A stretch of 64,000 bases of DNA from Larimichthys crocea (lineage: Eukaryota; Chordata; Actinopteri; Sciaenidae): assembly GCF_000972845.2 (NCBI RefSeq), contig NW_020860793.1, positions 624,685-688,684 on the forward strand, in the 5' to 3' direction. This document shows positions 51,485-60,860 of the stretch, in pieces. The notes beneath the pieces were generated by a model, which saw only the letters and a program-made list of their open reading frames with translations, did no database searches and was not told the origin of the DNA. The position numbers and the translations under genes were made by a program. Each line of letters opens with the position of its first letter. Position 1 is the stretch's first letter.

Positions 51485-54400
51485 TATTTTATGTATTAAT
51501 AAAAGGGTAAAGGAGAGACAGAGCAAATCCTCGTGTTGTTGATTCTCTGTATTCACCTCAGGTCAGGTTTGCGAGGTGGCCTCTCGCTGCAGGAGCAATG
51601 TAAAACAAAAAAAGAAACTCACTCACTCTTATCTTCATCATCACCAGCGGCTTTAAAATGACATTTAAGTGATAGCTGTGAACACCTAAAGTAGACTCAG
51701 AGGTAAAGTGCATTTCAAATACTTACTCTATTTGTAACAATAAAATACATGAGATTGTATTCCCTGCAGGTAAACATTTGTGTTGTCACTTACTGCAAAG
51801 TGCTGGTAAAATAGGAACAGTTGGGCACAGAAAGCATTTACAATTTACAATGTGAAAGTAAACAGCAATGAAGCTTGGCTCCGACATTCATGTTCCCCTG
51901 AGGATGAACTGTAATACAATATATAGTATACGAATATATAATTTTTCATCAAACGGACTAACATCCTGCACCACACACAAAACCAAAGATTTCCCTGAAT
52001 CACCATGTTCCTGATGACACTCCCCCTGCACAACAACACAGCAGGAAATTCAGATTTGTCCCTCAGCAGAGTGTTTTCTCTTCAAAACGCTGCTCCCTTT
52101 CACATCTAACTCACTCTGAGCATAACCTTGGCCTGCGATGACGGTGAGCAAAGAGGAAAATGATTACAGGCGGGAGGAAAATGAATTCGGCTCTCGTGCC
52201 GTAAATCAGAGCCAAGGACGGCTCTCTGGCCTCCAGAACCTTCATCAGAACGATGCTGTTTTAACGTCACACACACACGCCGGACCTCACCGAACGTGTC
52301 GGACAGCTGAGATTTACAGAATGATTTTCATCAGGGTTGTACTGCAGTGGCCAAACTGGACCCTGTTCAAAAAGTATTAGAGAGCTCAAGTGGTGTGAAG
52401 AGACATCCTGTTTGGAATCAGATGCAGTAAAAATGCATTAACGGAGCGATCTGTTAGATGTGTTCAGAATTAATAGTTCATGAATGTTTAAACACTCAAA
52501 AACTGCTATTATAAACTAAATGTGAGGAGATAACAGTATGTCAAACACATCTATGTGCAGCAATGTTTATTGAAATTAGCATGCTAACCAGCTGGGTAGC
52601 TCGCAGTTTCTTGTTATACCACCTGTGCCTTGAGAGACGATAGTGAGTCAGAGTAACATCTAGTCTGCCTTCAGTCCAACATGACGATGAAGAAGAAGAG
52701 TACGAAACAAATGATACCGCCGTCATGTTGTCATCACTTTTCATTACTGTTCTGAGAGTTTGGAAAGTTTGCTATACATTTTTGAGGACATTGCATGGTC
52801 TAGTACCAATCTTTAAGAGTGTCACCAAAACGTGAGGAAATGACACTTGTAAATCTAGGGAGGAAAAGACATATATCTACAGTAAATACTACAACATACT
52901 GGTTGCAAGTAAAGGCCAACTCAAGGCCAACTCACACCGGACGCGGAACGGAAGCGGAACGGAAGCGGAACGGTACCGCCGCGGTCACCGTAGCATTTAG
53001 AAACCAGTCTAGTCAATGAGAGCACTCACACCGGGCGCGGTTCAGACGCGGATCAGAAGCGTCCCAGAAGCAACTCTCCGCGCCACGGCGCGAGCTTTCC
53101 GCAAGATTTCTATTTCTTCCGCGAGCCGCGGCTAAACCTCGTAAATTTCAACAGAGCACTGCGCACCAGACAGGAAATCCGACAGAGAATCAACATAATA
53201 AACTTCCGCCCCCTTTCAAAATAAAACACAATACTCAGTTCATGTAGCTTTTTACAACTTCACATCAACGTTACGTCATGACCGGTGGCACCAGGTGATC
53301 AAAGATCGATCAAAGGGTCTCAACGAGAGACTAATTGTTGAAGTGGAACATCACACAATCATTTATGACACAACAGATGTTTTTTATAATCTCCTCCACG
53401 TCGGAGAAGCAAAGTCTGCTGTTTGTTGTTGTTGTTTTCTTTATACATTGTTTATCGCGGGGTCTCGGGTATGTCCAGGATTCTCGCGTGATCTCGCGTG
53501 AATACGGCCGGCTCGCTCCGCTGCCGTTCCGCGGCTGATCCGCGTCTGGTGTGAGTTGACGCCGGGCAAAGGACCGTTCCGCTGCCGTTCCGCGGCCGTT
53601 CCACCTCCTGTGTGAGTCCCGTGTAAGTAATGAATCAACACAAGATACATTGAATGATTGGAAATGGATGCACAAGAAGATATTGATGAGACAGATTGGA
53701 AGGAAGCTTGTTTAAAAGCACAAACTCTATATCTATCTCTATAAATACAAGGTTTAAATTACTTCAATATAAATGGCTTATGAGAATGTATATAACTCCT
53801 GTCAAGCTTCATCATACTGTACAGTATGTCTGCTAATATTCCTGAAAGCCCTAAATGTTTTTATTGAAAAAGGTACCCTATTTCATTGTCTATGGGACTG
53901 TCTGAAGATCCAAAATATTTGAAAAGATGTTATAGAATGTTTGTCAGACATGTTTAATACCAAAATTCCTTTAAATGCCGGACTCTGTTGACTTGGAATA
54001 TACCCGAAAGATCTCAAACAAACATTGAAACAGATTAAATCCTTGGATCTTGGTCTCTTCAAGCCAGGAGGGCGATTGCACTGTGCTGGTAGAGTACAGA
54101 AGCACCATCATTGCTGATGTAGACTAAAGAACTCTTGCATTGTATCGGTATGGAAAGACTAACCTACATTGCTAAAGACAAGTAGAAAGACTTTGTTGAT
54201 CTCTGGAAACCATACATGAATATTATTAAGGATGGAAATATGACCTTTACGGAAATTGTAAGCGATATTGGGGAATGGTTATTTAATTTGCATTCTACCT
54301 TACACTGGTGCAATGGGGTGAGGATGTGTATGTGTGTATATGTCTGTCTGTGTAACGTAAGTACATGTAGTCTCAAATTGTATTGTTGCTGTATGTTCTA

Positions 54401-57400
54401 CAGGAGGGAATTTATTATTATTTATTTAAGTCACTGAATAGACTTTTTCCGCAGTGGCCATTTTGACATGAAATAGTAGTGTAAATGCAGGTGGTACCAA
54501 TGATATTAACAGCAGAAGACAGCAGCACCCTGACTCTGTTTCTGAACAGAACCTTTATTAGTATCATTTGTAACACCTGTGTTTACATACTATTTCATGT
54601 CAATGGCTGCTTGTGTAAAAGTCTCTTGAGGCTTGAAGGAGGTGAAATTTAAAGTGAGAGGAACTATTTTGGGCTCCCCTGACTCTGGAAGTAAAAGTCC
54701 ATTCATTTTCTCACATGCGGTGTTATGTAACTCACAGGTAGAACACTGCTACAGCTTGGATCAGCATGAAACTCTCCTGGTTAAAACATCGGTACAAAAG
54801 ATTGTTATGTTTGAACATATCTGGGTGGTAACAAGCCAAAGCCTGTGGACATAAACACCTCCAGGAAGAAGGTAACTATAGTTACGATTCCCAAGGAACA
54901 TCATATCCTAACCTGTTCTGTTCCCAACTGCAACAACAAACTGTTTTGAATTTGCTCCCACTCATATTCAAGCCTCTGACTGGGTTCTTCACCATGACAA
55001 CGATGATTGATATTCATGGATATTGTAGTTTTTAGAGCCTGCCACCATGCCAAACTGATGGATAAAACATAAAGCTATATGAGGGAGTCCCGTGTTATTT
55101 TTAGAGTAATACTTTATACTTTTTTATTTGGATACTTGCTTCAGGTCTTTCTGATGCTTTTGAACCACAGTTCACACTTTATTCTAATGTTTTACGACCT
55201 CTATTTAGTTTGTACATTGTACTGTGACAGAGAACTGTCCATTAACTGTGATTTAGTCTGCATACTGACTTTCTGAAGTATAAATTCTCAGTTATTGGCT
55301 GGAACCTTCATTTACCTTAACTGGAAAGTGCACAAGGCAATTTGAAGTATAATGTGCATATCCACAAAACAACTACATCAGCACAACATTATAACAATAG
55401 TACACTCATCAGTCTGCAGCTCTCAACTTCTATTTTATTACTAATGCAGTTGCTGTTAAAACAAATGCAAACAATGATTCTACAAAAGCAAAGAAATCTA
55501 CTTGTGCGGCTATAAGAAAGTTTTTTCAGTACTAAAGATGTTTTACCAAATTTAAAATTTGCATTCCTGAAATCTTTTCAGACTAAATTCTTCATCATGT
55601 CATCAATCAAACATCTGTATAGAAACGTGGTGATAGGCGGACTTGAGGAGGGACAGAAGAGCGTAAATTAATGAGCTGATCTAGTTCACAGCTGTGGGAT
55701 TAAGTGACAGATGTCCTATTTTCAGGCTGATACACACTCACCGAGTAAACACACTGACATGTACTACATTTAGACCAGTTTATCAGGGCAACGCTGTCTC
55801 CTTAGTTTTTTTTTTTAATCAGCCAATCAGTGTCATCCACCACTGACATGAGAGATAGGATGTAGTCTGTCTTCTTATGCTCTATGTTTATGATAAAAGA
55901 TAAGAACCATGCTGTCTGTTACAACGTCTAACAATGAGCTGATTCTGTCCAGACATTTTATGTTCAGCAGAAGCTGCTGATGATTTGAGGTTTGTTAGCT
56001 CAGCACAGAAGTTCACTTTCTTCCTTGCTAAATGATGAGGTTGTCAATAATCATTTAATCTGACGATGTTTTTATTATAAAAACTGCACATTGCTCTGAA
56101 TTCAAGCAGGTGCTCGATACTAATACATGTCAACAAACAGTGGCTAGTTGGCAGTAAAACGAACAGATACAGCAGCAGTGGTTGTAAATTAGAAGCAGCA
56201 GTTCTAGTAGAAGGTCAGAGATGAACATTAAGAAGGGTTAGTGTTAGTGTTAGGGTTATGTTGGGAGCTAGTCCTGGAAAGCAGCCTAGCTCAGGATAAA
56301 GACTGGAAGCAGCTAGCCTGGCTCTGTACAAATGTCAAACATACAACGACCAACATGTATAATGTCCTTTTCAGACAGTGTGATGGGCATTGCCCTCACA
56401 GCTGGGATCAACACCGGCAGCATGCTGTCCTGTGTTCTCCGCTTTGCTCGACGCAGCGAATAAAATGCAGCATAAGCCGTTGTTAAAAATAAGTTTCATA
56501 GCACAATGATGCCGTTGTGTCTGAAAGGGCCACATAGCTTACTAATGAATATATCCTGCTGTAACTGTAACTATATCACGTCATCACTGTGAGGTAACAA
56601 GCACAGACTCCAGGAAGTCACCGCTTCCAATCGCTGTTTCACAAAGAAATTGTTGAAACTGAAATTGAATTTTGGACAAAGCCTTCTGCTACCAGCTTAA
56701 TAAGTTTATTATCTAAATAAGTTTATTTCCCAAAATATCAAACTATTACTTTAAAGGCCAGTGCTGAGTGCACTTACTGAGGGTTCACGCATCTGGAACC
56801 AGTGGCTCGTCACCTCATAACCTGTTTATGATTTATGTATCTCGGTTAGTTTATTCTGCTAATAAGTTGTCATGGCCACCTGAACTTGCCGCTGCAGACA
56901 ATGCTAGCAGTTTGTGTTTTTTTCTCCTCACTGTGACCTCTCTCTTCTCGGTATAGGCAAAGGTACATGGACACCTGAACAATCACATGATTGATGATCA
57001 TGTGATTCCAAATGACCCCCAACACCAAACACCGATGGGGGGTGATGAAGCCCGGCTCACAGTTGTTGTTCCAGTCCATCCCAAAGAAGTTGGATAGTGT
57101 TGCAGTCAGGGTTAGGAAGCGTGGAGGTGGATGGTGGATCTGGCATATAGCACGCACAACTTTGGTGCAGACGCTGCAGTTTGCATCCCGTCACAATCCA
57201 CGTTAAGTTAATGTTCACTTTTTAAGATCTATAAAGACACCGTAAAGTTGCCACGCACTGATTTTGTTGAAAATAAATCATTTGGCACATTGGCACTGAA
57301 CACTAAAATTTATTAGAATACTTTTGATTACCTTATCATTGCAGACTGTAACTCTACAGTGTTTCTTAGGGACCAACAGCTCAAACCATAAAAGACAACG

Positions 57401-58104
57401 CTACACAAGAACTTCTTTTTTTTTTTTTGCCCTAGTGTATAAAATAAATGAACATTTTATAAAAGTATGATCGGAACAAAAAAACATCCTTACAATGATT
57501 ATTCATACTACGGAGAATCATAAATACTGCATCAAACTCCAGCAGCAGTGTGTGAGCTGACAGGCCTCAGACAGCAGGAAGGCCTTCATCTGAGTCCTAC
57601 CACTCTGACACCTACCTGACATCCTTAAAAAGATGTTTCTGTGGACAAAGTTTATGTATTTTTCTGATCTGATCGCTTCATCCTATCAGCACAAACTGAG
57701 GGATTAGAGAGCTGAGAATGAGTAAGATCATTTATGAGGATCTAAGACTCATTCAAAACATAAACAATCAATAAATGCCACATTAGAAGACACTGTGCAT
57801 CAACTCTAGTTTACATTCAACTGTGTTTTGCTACTGTCAGCATGTTTACACCTGAAATACCCAAAGACACAAACCAAACACTGACCACAGCTGATACAAT
57901 GCAAACCAACAGTCAGCTGCACAGCCCGGCCTGGACTCACCGAAACCCTGTGTGGAACATGGACATCCTGGATCCTCCGTTAGGTCCGTATCTGGGGGTG
58001 CTGAGCAAGAAGTCCTTCTTGATGGACACGTAGCTGATGAGCGACAGGATGAGCAGCGCCACGCTGAACATGACGAGCCCCAGCGCGCTGGCTATCCGCA
58101 CCAT
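42740..58104 (-). CDS. st8sia3: Alpha-2,8-sialyltransferase 3, complete four-exon coding region (span)
   Basis: The enzyme transfers sialic acid in alpha-2,8 linkage from CMP-Neu5Ac to sialylated glycans of glycoproteins and glycolipids in the Golgi lumen (CAZy GT29, brain-enriched in vertebrates). The exons are 57941-58104, 48735-48854, 46016-46573 and 42740-43022. All junctions are GT-AG and their phases join into 374 codons (human protein 380). The N-terminal cytoplasmic tail is short, and a type II signal anchor lies at about residues 6-27. Sialyl motif L is at about 154-201 (NVCAVVGNSGILTG), motif S at about 292-315 (STGILMYTLAS), motif III is YHYYD (330-334), and the VS motif His348-x4-Glu353 is catalytic. 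The C-terminus SLSHCA matches ST8SIA3. N-glycosylation sequons lie at N80, N87, N107 and N200. The gene lies head-to-tail with onecut2 as in tetrapods. Nothing is broken. Confidence 0.96.
44350..44600 (+). repeat. Common fish LINE/SINE 3'-end repeat
   Basis: It contains the ordered blocks GTGCATGTTCTCCACG, GATTCTCTCCAGGTACTCCG, GTAGGTGTGAATGTAAGTGT, TCTCTATGTGTCAGCCCTG, GGGTGTACCCC and GATAAGCGGTTG, ending near TGGACAGATGATA. This order is the widespread teleost repeat of that type. The copy lacks the usual segment between TACTCCG and the GGTCCGTAGG block. It lies in st8sia3 intron 3. Confidence 0.8.
44962..45725 (+). mobile_element. Internally deleted hAT DNA transposon with BED zinc-finger remnant
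   Basis: The 764-base element is bracketed by a perfect 8-bp target duplication GTAACGCA (44954-44961 and 45726-45733), the hallmark of hAT transposition. The 3' end reads TTCCCATCCCTA. The 5' end starts TAGAGAACCGGTTC, so the outer 12 or so bases of the left inverted repeat look deleted. Repeated AATCG/CGATT motifs line both ends. On the plus strand at 45204-45335 a BED-type finger is readable (KDGNRATCNHCKVEITASGG, then NMQKYLCTQH), with its first zinc-binding His replaced by Tyr and a stop at 45336-45338. The catalytic transposase region is absent, so the copy is non-autonomous. It lies in st8sia3 intron 3, antisense to the gene. Confidence 0.88.
46016..46573 (-). CDS. st8sia3: st8sia3 exon 3: catalytic domain with sialyl motif L
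   Basis: It encodes residues 96-280, from KEISQYIDIPHNFTLTRGSV to AWPGNIMQYIN. The acceptor is CACAG|AAAGG and the donor AA|GTAAG (first intron base 46015). Motif L contains Cys156 and the nucleotide-sugar-binding GNSGILTG. Later blocks such as FNPSILEKYYNNLL and GAILWIPAFFFHTSATVTRT are nearly identical to vertebrate ST8SIA3. Sequons lie at N107 and N200. The open frame runs upstream to 46629 only because the intron has no stop there. Confidence 0.97.
46574..48734 (-). other. st8sia3: st8sia3 intron 2
   Basis: This 2.2 kb GT-AG intron contains a tRNA-derived SINE inserted next to the exon 2 donor (48507-48692). The rest is anonymous AT-rich sequence. Confidence 0.85.
48507..48692 (+). mobile_element. 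tRNA-derived SINE (copy 2) with target-site duplication
   Basis: A tRNA-like head carries an A box (TAGCTCAGTTGGTAGAGCA) and a B box (GGTTTGAATCC), followed by a CT-rich body and a tail AATAAAG...AAAAAGGCC plus an A run. A 10-bp direct repeat CCACAGAAAG flanks it at 48497-48506 and 48693-48702, showing retrotransposition. The insertion lies in st8sia3 intron 2, antisense, 32 bases from the exon 2 donor. It is not a functional tRNA gene because the anticodon arm and acceptor stem do not pair properly. Confidence 0.9.
48735..48854 (-). CDS. st8sia3: st8sia3 exon 2: stem region
   Basis: This 120-base exon is too short for ORF finding and was recognised by family similarity. It reads R-SQLAMKYLDPAFTPLTNALS then EDLQNSSKWSYNHTAFIKL, close to the human ST8SIA3 stem (SQFALKFLDPSFVPITNSL). 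It is bounded by an acceptor GTAG|CTCCC at 48855-48858 and a donor AA|GTAGGT at 48734. Phases fit exon 1 (completes Arg55) and exon 3 (splits Lys95). Two sequons, N80 and N87, sit here. A SINE ends about 30-40 bases into the following intron. Confidence 0.95.
50145..50345 (+). repeat. Dispersed teleost repeat (TTAGCCTAGCTTAGCAC family)
   Basis: The blocks GTTTAGCCTAGCTTAGCACA, AAGAATGGGAGCA and GGGAAACTGTTAGCCT, followed by the CCAC(A)AAATCTAGCT region, are typical of a fish interspersed repeat. A shorter relative lies near 56265. Confidence 0.55.
51395..51485 (+). repeat. GATA tetranucleotide microsatellite
   Basis: About 22 uninterrupted GATA units in st8sia3 intron 1. Confidence 0.97.
52120..52290. 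promoter_or_regulatory. Candidate conserved element in st8sia3 intron 1
   Basis: Unique sequence around ACCTTGGCCTGCGATGACGG and GCTCTCGTGCCGTAAATC, with a small AGAGCC/GGCTCT inverted pair at 52208-52228 and a TAACGTCAC CRE-like half site near 52263. It stands out from the AT-rich intron by GC and CpG content. The 80-codon open frame has no recognisable domain. Confidence 0.3.
52930..53617. mobile_element. GC-rich inverted-repeat DNA element with duplicated (nested) termini
   Basis: The outer ends are inverted repeats: ACTCACACCGGACGCGGAAC at 52930 and the complement ending GTGTGAGT at 53617. A second inner pair begins ACTCACACCGGGCGCGG at 53024 and ends CTGGTGTGAGT at 53556. GCGGAACGG-type subrepeats are iterated within the ends. 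The interior has no transposase ORF, so this is a MITE-like non-autonomous element. No target duplication is obvious. Its GC content contrasts strongly with the flanking st8sia3 intron. Confidence 0.75.
53660..54420 (+). mobile_element. Decayed L1-type LINE, 3' end of ORF2
   Basis: Conceptual translation with frameshifts and stops gives the C-terminal order typical of fish L1/Tx1-like ORF2: MYITPVKLHH, a CPKC-like relic (KPKCFY), ISLSMGLSEDPKYLK, QARRAIALCW, MERLTYIAKDK, then DFVDLWKPYM at about 54190-54220. Multiple stops show a dead copy. The assignment rests on remembered family patterns. Confidence 0.7.
54441..54624. mobile_element. Fold-back MITE-like inverted repeat
   Basis: Bases 54441 to about 54508 and the reverse complement of about 54560-54624 match over some 65 positions. 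Shared blocks include GACATGAAATAGTA and the CAGGTG...AATGATA block, with a short central loop. The structure would form a near-complete hairpin, as expected for a palindromic MITE. It sits immediately after the L1 remnant in st8sia3 intron 1. Confidence 0.75.
56240..56350 (+). repeat. Short TTAGTG/TTAGGG run plus repeat relic
   Basis: GGTTAGTGTTAGTGTTAGGG is a small degenerate hexamer run. GACTGGAAGCAGCTAGCCTG and GCTCTGTACAAATGTC resemble the family at 50145. It is not a telomeric array. Confidence 0.5.
56950..57130 (+). repeat. DNA-transposon-like repeat relic
   Basis: Blocks ACATGGACACCTGAACAATC, CACAGTTGTTGTTCCAGTCC, CATCCCAAAGAAGTTGGATA and TTGCAGTCAGGGTTAGG resemble a frequent fish DNA-transposon-derived repeat. 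The copy is too decayed for a precise family. Confidence 0.5.
57941..58104 (-). CDS. st8sia3: st8sia3 exon 1: cytoplasmic tail, signal anchor, start of stem
   Basis: It encodes MVRIASALGLVMFSVALLIL and continues to HTGFR. The hydrophobic stretch (residues about 6-27) is the Golgi type II membrane anchor. The donor is CG|GTGAG (first intron base 57940), leaving a split Arg codon. I chose the ATG at 58104 because it aligns with the family start and has a strong context (A at -3, G at +4). An in-frame ATG at 58194 would add 30 residues that do not resemble the family and has C at -3. Confidence 0.93.
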
Positions 58105-58920
58105 CCTGCCTCTCTGCGGGCACCAGCCCCCCCGGACCAGAGAATCAGTGACGGGCCAAGGCGAGTAGACAGCGAGCACCCAAGCGCACCGCATCCGCGG
58201 CAGATGGAGGGCGTAGACGCGGAGAGGACGCGTGCTTCACGCAGATTTCAGAGTCCATGAGGGGAGCAAGTGAAGACGCGGTGGCGCGGCAGCGGCGACG
58301 CATGGGCGGCGAACGAGAACGTGGAAATGCAATAGGCCGGACACGCAGAACGCATATTTATGTACGTTTTTAACAGAGGCCATAGCTACTACAGGGTCCA
58401 TGTGTGGAACAGGAGTGAGGAGCGGAAGGCCGCGGATCTACAGCCGGTTTCATCACCTAAATATGAGGCAAGGAGGTAGCGACGCGTCTGCGGAAGAAAA
58501 GGCAGGAAGAACCAGTGCGATGCATTGGTAGTCCATGAATCGCAGAATGGGGGAGGAGAGGGTCCTGGGGGGTTTTCTGCAGGCATGCAGGGTCAGATCA
58601 CAGCCCGTTTCATAACTTCAAGGTGGTGAAGTGAAGTGGCGACACGCGACGTCCTGCAGAGAGAAGATGGTGGCGACCCGGCGGATGCTGCTCCTCGGCG
58701 TCTCTGTCCCTCTCTGTCCGGTCGTCTAATTAATTAAACCGGAGTGTCGCCTTAAGGAGACGCAGCGCTGTATCGCGGTAATCAGATAAACAGCAGCAGC
58801 AGCAGCAGCAGCATCCGAGGCGGAGCTCTGCGTCCTGATGGAGGCAGGGAGACGCAGAGAGACGCAGAGAGAGAGGATACCCGGCGCTCAGGCACAGCAC
58901 AGGGGCTGCATGGGCGTTAA
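58105..58920 (-). promoter_or_regulatory. st8sia3: st8sia3 5' UTR and CpG-rich promoter region
   Basis: Sequence upstream of the ATG is rich in CpG (for example around 58190-58330 and 58600-58760) and drops to AT-rich DNA after about 58920, consistent with a CpG-island promoter. It includes a TAATTAATTAAA homeodomain-type motif near 58727-58738 and an AGC triplet run at 58793-58813. No TATA or initiator could be assigned with confidence. Confidence 0.55.
58793..58813. repeat. AGC/GCT trinucleotide microsatellite upstream of st8sia3
   Basis: About seven uninterrupted CAG/CTG-type triplets lie about 690 bases upstream of the st8sia3 start codon, within the GC-rich 5' region, so they may be transcribed as part of the 5' UTR. 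Confidence 0.85.
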
Positions 58921-59402
58921 AGTGTCAGGCTGAGCCCCTGACAAACGTGATCATATAAACATACACACACATGTTTACTGCTCATGTCAAAGCAGAACTA
59001 TGTCAGTTTCCCTCATGAAACATCTCTGTGGAAAGATTAGGATCCACTATGATGCACATGTTGGTATGACATGATTTCTGTTGTTGTTTCTGTTATGTTT
59101 CTGCTTCATGTCTTGGTGGAGCAAAGATGTAAAGAATCATGGGAGCATGGAGAAAACAGCTGATCAGTCATGTGACTTAAAACTCTCATTAAGCAAATTA
59201 GCTGTGTTTTGAAAAAGGCACATTTTGCCATTTCCATCAAAGTTTTTGAATGCAATACTTCTAAATGTTCATAGAAATATGTTTATGGAAACACCTCACT
59301 GATGCTCAATAGTGTGCTCTTTTGCATCTTTAAGCACACCCAACGGTGATGTCATGGTGTACACCTGTACATCACTGCAGCAAGGTTTGAAGCAAATGGC
59401 AA

Positions 59403-59450
59403 CCAACACAGACAAACTGCAGTTCCCTGAAAGGCCACTTAAGGCTGGTT
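59403..59450 (+). repeat. 5' fragment of the CCACTTGAGGCTGG repeat family
   Basis: AAACTGCAGTTCCCTGAAAG and GGCCACTTAAGGCTGG match the beginning of the repeat at 6150. Only the first 50 bases or so are present. Confidence 0.45.
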
Positions 59451-59905
59451 ATAAAACGAGTCCTGCACCACACCGGGCAAGTCTCACTCACGTCGTGGTC
59501 GCGACACTGTTTTGGTCACGAACCAAATTAAAGATGATCACCGATCCCGGCGTGCTGCTAGCATGGCTAAAAACACTAAAAATAATCAACACATTAGCTT
59601 CATTAGGCCTAATCCAAATTAGTGGATAGATAGATCTTACATGTGGGATATACGCTATACTTACATAATACATACATATTATAGCTCTAACACCAGAAGA
59701 ATTATTATTGATCAGCTCAGTGAAGAGCACTGGTCAAACCTAACCTATGAAGCTCCATAGAAGAATGTTGAATTCTCCTTATTGGACTGTCTCAACAGGA
59801 AAAAGTGTATCCCAATCACTGAATCAATGAGTTAGTTTGATTACTCGTGGTTAAGCAGATCCAGTTCATGATCCGCACCTAACCCCAGCACTGTTGCAGC
59901 AAAAC

Positions 59906-59907
<2 letters not shown>

Positions 59908-59951
<44 letters not shown>
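59908..59951 (+). repeat. GACA tetranucleotide microsatellite
   Basis: About 11 CAGA/GACA units. CA arrays follow at 60062-60107 and 60186-60220. Confidence 0.95.
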
Positions 59952-59952
<1 letters not shown>

Positions 59953-60184
59953 CTTTCTAGACACATAAAGACATCAGACAGAAAGACAGGCTGCCATAGC
60001 TGCTGGCATTTCGACAGTGACCTTTCTACTGGTCTTAAGGCCTGATAGAACCTACACAAATGCACATACACACCCACACACACATAGAAACACACACACA
60101 CACACATTGATAGATAGAGGAGAGGGGGTCTCAGGCTTTGTAAAGGCTGTCAAACAGACACACAGATTGAGATCTTGTTGCTGC

Positions 60185-60221
<37 letters not shown>

Positions 60222-60559
60222 CATACATAGAGCACAGACGGCAGCAGCCAGTCTCCACAGTGCATTCAGTGCTGAGTGACACAAATGACTCAATTTAATA
60301 TGAATCTAGAAACTCCTGCACAGCACCAATCCTTTATGGAAAGTGGATATGATGATGTGTGCTGTTGAACATGACTGATCGACAAGTGGAGCAAGACACA
60401 TCATAGACACATCATCATAGCTGTATTATTACAGTAATGTTAGTAATTAGAGCTGTGTGTGTCCCTACTTCATACCACTGACATTCTAATCAGGTTTACA
60501 ACATGCTCAAATTCTTGTTAAATACACTCAAAACAGTCCGTTTATGTTGATGTTTTTAA

Positions 60560-60860
60560 TGTATTTTTAAAGGTACTGTGTGTAGGATTTAGTGGCATCT
60601 AGTGGCGAAGCTGCATATTGCAACCAACTGAATACTGCTCGCCTCACCCTCCCATTCTAAGCATGTAGGGTAAACTACAGTGGCTGTGAAACAGAAAAGG
60701 TTGTATCCAGAGTCAGTTTGTCCGGTCTGGGTTAGAAACATGGTGATTCCACAGAAGAAGCTCCCTCTGGACACAAAAGGCTCCTTCTATAGTAATAAAA
60801 ACATAATTGATTCTTATTTTCAGGTTAATGTACAAGCATGAAAACATAGTTATGGTTAGC
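60560..60860 (+). repeat. Dispersed teleost repeat (TGTGTAGGATTTAGTGGCAT family), forward copy
   Basis: Blocks TGTGTAGGATTTAGTGGCAT, TCTAGTGGCGAAG, TTGCAACCAACTGAATAC, CTCGCCTCACCCTCCC and GATTCTTATTTTCAGGTTA are in the order of a common fish MITE-like repeat. A reverse-orientation copy is at about 36640-36825. Confidence 0.75.

Larger units (their letters stand above)
48855..57940 (-). other. st8sia3: st8sia3 intron 1
   Basis: This 9.1 kb GT-AG intron holds a GATA array, a candidate conserved element (52120-52290), a nested GC-rich inverted-repeat element (52930-53617), an L1-like remnant (about 53660-54420), a fold-back MITE (54441-54624) and other decayed repeats. No extra coding exon is visible. 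Confidence 0.85.

Noticed and set aside
51395..51485. Regular repeats suggesting a CRISPR-like array
   Set aside because: Units are 4 bases with no spacers; it is a GATA microsatellite in a vertebrate intron.
53331..53675. 114-codon minus-strand frame considered as a transposase
   Set aside because: It spans the repeat termini (GNGAAERSR-like iterations) and shows no catalytic motif.
56236..56262. TTAGGG-like telomeric array
   Set aside because: Only one TTAGGG among a few TTAGTG units; part of a dispersed repeat.
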